A stretch of 8,864 nt of DNA, taken from assembly GCA_029098085.1 (NCBI GenBank), contig JAQXNQ010000314.1, positions 1 to 8,864 of the forward strand, in the 5' to 3' direction. The notes under the pieces were generated by a model. It did no database searches and was not told the origin of the DNA. It saw only the letters and a program-made list of their open reading frames with translations. Below are positions 7,457 through 8,864 of this stretch, one piece after another. This stretch comes from Oscillospiraceae bacterium. Its GTDB lineage: Bacteria > Bacillota > Clostridia > Oscillospirales > Ruminococcaceae. The first letter of the stretch is position 1; each line of letters opens with the position of its first letter. Made by a program: the position numbers and the translations under genes.

Positions 7457-8265
7457 CCGTTCCTCCCCGCTTCGCCCAGCGCCGTCCCAGTCTCAAATGC
7501 CTCCAGCAGATTGCGGCAGCCCGAGGACGGCTTCCAGAGCAGCTTACCCTGTCCGCTGCCCTCCGCCCGCACCGACAGGAAGGGCGACAGGGCCGCAATC
7601 CGCCAGTCCAGGAGCCCAGGCCCCCGGTTTTCCCAGAAGGCAAAGAGCTTCTCCCGCGCCCGGGCAGGGGTGTCCGACGGCTCCAGCAGGTATTTCAGGT
7701 AGTACTCGTTTTCGAAATGCCCCGGCACCAGCCGGATTTCCTTCTGCCCGCAGAAAGGCGGCGAAACACCCTCTCTCGCCGGGATCAGATCAGCGTTGAG
7801 GGATACCTGCCGGATCCGCCCCTCCAGCGGCAGCAGCCCGCCCGCCGAAGTGGTATCCAGCACCGCATCCGCCCGCAGGCTGTGCAGTCCCGCGCTGTCC
7901 GCCAGCGTCACGGCAAAGCCTCCGTCCTCCTGCCGAAGCTCCGCCGCCTCGGTCAGAAAGCGCACCTGCAGCCCCCGCTCCCGGATCAGCCGAAAGAACA
8001 CCGGCGCCGCCCCCTGAATATGGGTGCCCCGCTCTGAAAGAACCTCCCGCCGGACAAGCTCCTGCCGCAGCGCCTCACCGGCCGGTGAGACCACCTGCCA
8101 GGGGCCCTCGCCCGGCTCAAAGGAGGCGGCAAACTCCCAGGCAGCCAATCCGCTCCGCTCGGCGACCACTGCACCCTCCCCAAAGGCCGCTGCCGCAGCC
8201 AGTCCCAGGGCCGTGGCCCCGATGATCAGCAGAGGAACCCTCTGCCCGCTTTTTCTGTCTTTCAT
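7450..8265 (-). CDS. Short FAD/NAD(P)-binding oxidoreductase-like protein, probable paralogue of the next gene
   Basis: A 271-aa protein that opens with a Rossmann-like segment PLLIIGATALGLAAAAAFG and an acidic E36 at the end of the next strand (GAVVAERSG). The dinucleotide motif is G16-A-T18-A-L-G21, so the usual second Gly is Thr. VLDTTSAGG near 135-143 parallels VIDCTADG in the downstream flavoprotein, and SPFLSVRAEG at 227-236 parallels SPFLGVREG there, which indicates common ancestry. The C-terminus GCRNLLEAFETGTALGEAGRNGW resembles the FAD-contacting loop and helix that close this fold. At 271 aa it is about half the length of its neighbour and lacks the region between these motifs. The start ATG 8265-8263 has GGAGG 5 nt upstream. 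It is the first gene of the unit. It might be an accessory subunit, a minimal flavoenzyme or a degenerate duplicate. The gene is intact, with no frameshift seen. Confidence 0.78.
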   Translation of the reverse strand: MKDRKSGQRVPLLIIGATALGLAAAAAFGEGAVVAERSGLAAWEFAASFEPGEGPWQVVSPAGEALRQELVRREVLSERGTHIQGAAPVFFRLIRERGLQVRFLTEAAELRQEDGGFAVTLADSAGLHSLRADAVLDTTSAGGLLPLEGRIRQVSLNADLIPAREGVSPPFCGQKEIRLVPGHFENEYYLKYLLEPSDTPARAREKLFAFWENRGPGLLDWRIAALSPFLSVRAEGSGQGKLLWKPSSGCRNLLEAFETGTALGEAGRNGW

Positions 8266-8304
8266 GCTCGCCTCCGGACTACCGCCATCTGAAATTACCT
8301 TATT

Positions 8305-8333
8305 AGTTTAACACAGGATGAAATCATTGTAAA
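8305..8333 (-). promoter_or_regulatory. Candidate promoter of the flavoprotein/regulator unit
   Basis: On the minus strand a -35 box TTTACA (8328-8333) and a -10 box TAAACT (8305-8310) are 17 bp apart. A TG dinucleotide one base before the -10 makes it an extended -10. Transcription would start near 8298, about 33 nt before the ATG at 8265. The -10 matches consensus at only 4 of 6 positions, as might be expected of a regulated promoter. Confidence 0.55.
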
Positions 8334-8350
8334 CCCAAGATGGCCAAAAT

Positions 8351-8380
8351 ATTGTACGCTGACACACTCTGTTTTATGAA
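8351..8380 (-). promoter_or_regulatory. Alternative upstream promoter for the same unit
   Basis: On the minus strand TTCATA (8375-8380) and TACAAT (8351-8356) are 18 bp apart. The -10 is good (5 of 6) and the -35 moderate (4 of 6). It could serve alone or in tandem with the promoter at 8305-8333; the sequence does not decide between them. Confidence 0.35.
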
Positions 8381-8431
8381 CTTGCACATATTTTTCCGGT
8401 CACCCCCTTCACAGGCCCCATTTTGGGCCGG

Positions 8432-8450
8432 TTTCATCCGTGAAAGGATG
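8432..8450. repeat. Operator-like inverted repeats between divergent genes
   Basis: TTTCA (8432-8436) and TGAAA (8441-8445) form a palindrome around four bases. It overlaps a second inverted pair, CATCC (8435-8439) and GGATG (8446-8450). The site lies about 25-40 bp upstream of the -35 box of the rightward promoter, a plausible position for an activator or repressor. GGATGAAA recurs in opposite orientation at 8316-8323, inside the leftward promoter spacer. The arms are short, so this is tentative. Confidence 0.35.
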
Positions 8451-8472
8451 GTGCTTCTGAAAAATTCGTTCC

Positions 8473-8501
8473 TTGACTCCCCTGAGAATCCATTCTATAA
8501 T
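8473..8501 (+). promoter_or_regulatory. Strong SigA-type promoter of the rightward gene
   Basis: The -35 box TTGACT (8473-8478, 5 of 6) and a perfect -10 box TATAAT (8496-8501) are separated by exactly 17 bp. Transcription should start near 8508, giving a leader of about 62 nt before the ATG at 8570. Confidence 0.85.
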
Positions 8502-8522
8502 CAGATTGAGTTTTGCGCACAA

Positions 8523-8560
8523 CCGCAGAAGGACGGGCTCCGCTCCCGCCGCAGAAAGGA
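8523..8560 (+). repeat. Direct repeat in the leader of the rightward gene
   Basis: CCGCAGAAGGA at 8523-8533 recurs as CCGCAGAAAGGA at 8549-8560, differing by one inserted A. The second copy contains the AAAGGA that probably acts as Shine-Dalgarno for the ATG at 8570. The first copy is a Shine-Dalgarno look-alike with no start codon at a suitable distance. Confidence 0.5.
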
Positions 8561-8569
8561 AGAGGCACC

Positions 8570-8864
8570 ATGAACACGATCCAGCTTCCCCCTGAGGGAA
8601 TCTTCATTGGCTCCGGCATCTATCCCACCGAAACAGACACCCTGCTCTCCACCATGACCGGCCACTACAGCTGGCAGTGCCAGTATTTCACCGTTCTGGA
8701 GCAGCTGCAGAAGGTGCTCGACGACAACCAGGGCAACCTGGTGCAGCTCTGGGGCATTCCCCGGGGCTTCTCTCCCCGGCTGCTGGGCGAGTGGATTTAC
8801 GATCTGGCCGCCGTGGGCGAGGAACTGCCCAGCCCGGACTGGGATCACTTCAAAAACCTGATCC
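8570..8864 (+). CDS. Uncharacterised protein, N-terminal part only (cut by right edge)
   Basis: The frame opens at ATG 8570-8572 and stays open to the right edge, giving 98 residues and one spare base. Start support is good: AAAGGA at 8555-8560 (9-nt spacing), with AGAGG closer in, behind a near-consensus promoter. The protein begins MNTIQLPPEGIFIGSGIYP, followed by an aromatic stretch HYSWQCQYF (32-40) and a mixed helical region with LWGIPRGFSPRLLGEWIYDL near 60-79. There is no signal peptide or membrane segment in the visible part. I do not recognise the family. Its divergent position next to the flavoprotein/regulator unit hints at a role in the same pathway, but nothing in the sequence proves it. 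Confidence 0.8.
   Translation, partial: MNTIQLPPEGIFIGSGIYPTETDTLLSTMTGHYSWQCQYFTVLEQLQKVLDDNQGNLVQLWGIPRGFSPRLLGEWIYDLAAVGEELPSPDWDHFKNLI

Larger units (their letters stand above)
8266..8569. other. Divergent intergenic regulatory region
   Basis: About 300 nt, clearly more AT-rich than the flanking genes, with no convincing coding frame. It carries candidate leftward promoters (8305-8333, 8351-8380), a small inverted-repeat cluster (8432-8450), a strong rightward promoter (8473-8501) and the leader of the rightward gene. The layout suggests that both directions could be controlled together. Confidence 0.75.

Noticed and set aside
6833..7702. 289-codon plus-strand open frame opposite the two flavoprotein genes
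   Set aside because: Pro/Ala/Gln-rich translation without motifs, opposite well-supported Rossmann-fold coding sequence; no ribosome site of note.
8501..8848. Minus-strand 115-codon frame opposite the rightward gene
   Set aside because: It would run into the strong rightward promoter region and is antisense to a frame with good promoter and ribosome site; the translation has no recognisable domain.

Overview
The window looks like part of a carbohydrate-uptake locus from a GC-rich Clostridia-type Firmicute, perhaps an Oscillospiraceae/Ruminococcaceae-like gut bacterium. Support for this: strong AGGAGG-type ribosome binding sites, SigA-like promoters with 17-bp spacers, a Ser-rich lipoprotein linker, an LplB/LplC/lipoprotein-type CUT1 sugar ABC transporter, and a YesS-like membrane-anchored AraC regulator. 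The genus cannot be named from the sequence alone.

Layout: six of the seven genes lie on the minus strand, in two transcription units. Read in the direction of transcription, unit 1 starts at a candidate promoter near 8305-8333. It encodes a short Rossmann-fold/FAD-type protein (7450-8265), a full FAD-dependent oxidoreductase with a HEAT-like C-terminal tail (5819-7456), and a membrane sensor/AraC-family regulator (3663-5822). These three genes overlap by 7 and 4 nt, so they are probably translationally coupled. The unit ends in a textbook intrinsic terminator (3620-3654). Unit 2 starts at a strong promoter (3466-3494), passes through a GC-rich and highly foldable leader (hairpins 3382-3445), and encodes two permeases (2372-3331 and 1447-2349) and then the solute-binding lipoprotein (from 1355 to beyond the left edge). 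A small hairpin lies between the second permease and the binding protein. A divergent gene starts at 8570 on the plus strand behind a near-consensus promoter and runs off the right edge; I do not recognise its product.

How the parts may work together (inference): the lipoprotein captures an oligosaccharide or glycoside and the two permeases import it, using a shared ATPase encoded elsewhere, since none is present here. The membrane regulator senses an extracellular signal and switches on the transporter. The flavoprotein(s) may oxidise or reduce the imported compound or a derivative. The substrate cannot be deduced. The most unusual points are the tandem full-length/short flavoprotein pair cotranscribed with its likely regulator, the HEAT-like tail on the flavoenzyme, and the long double-hairpin leader before the transporter genes.
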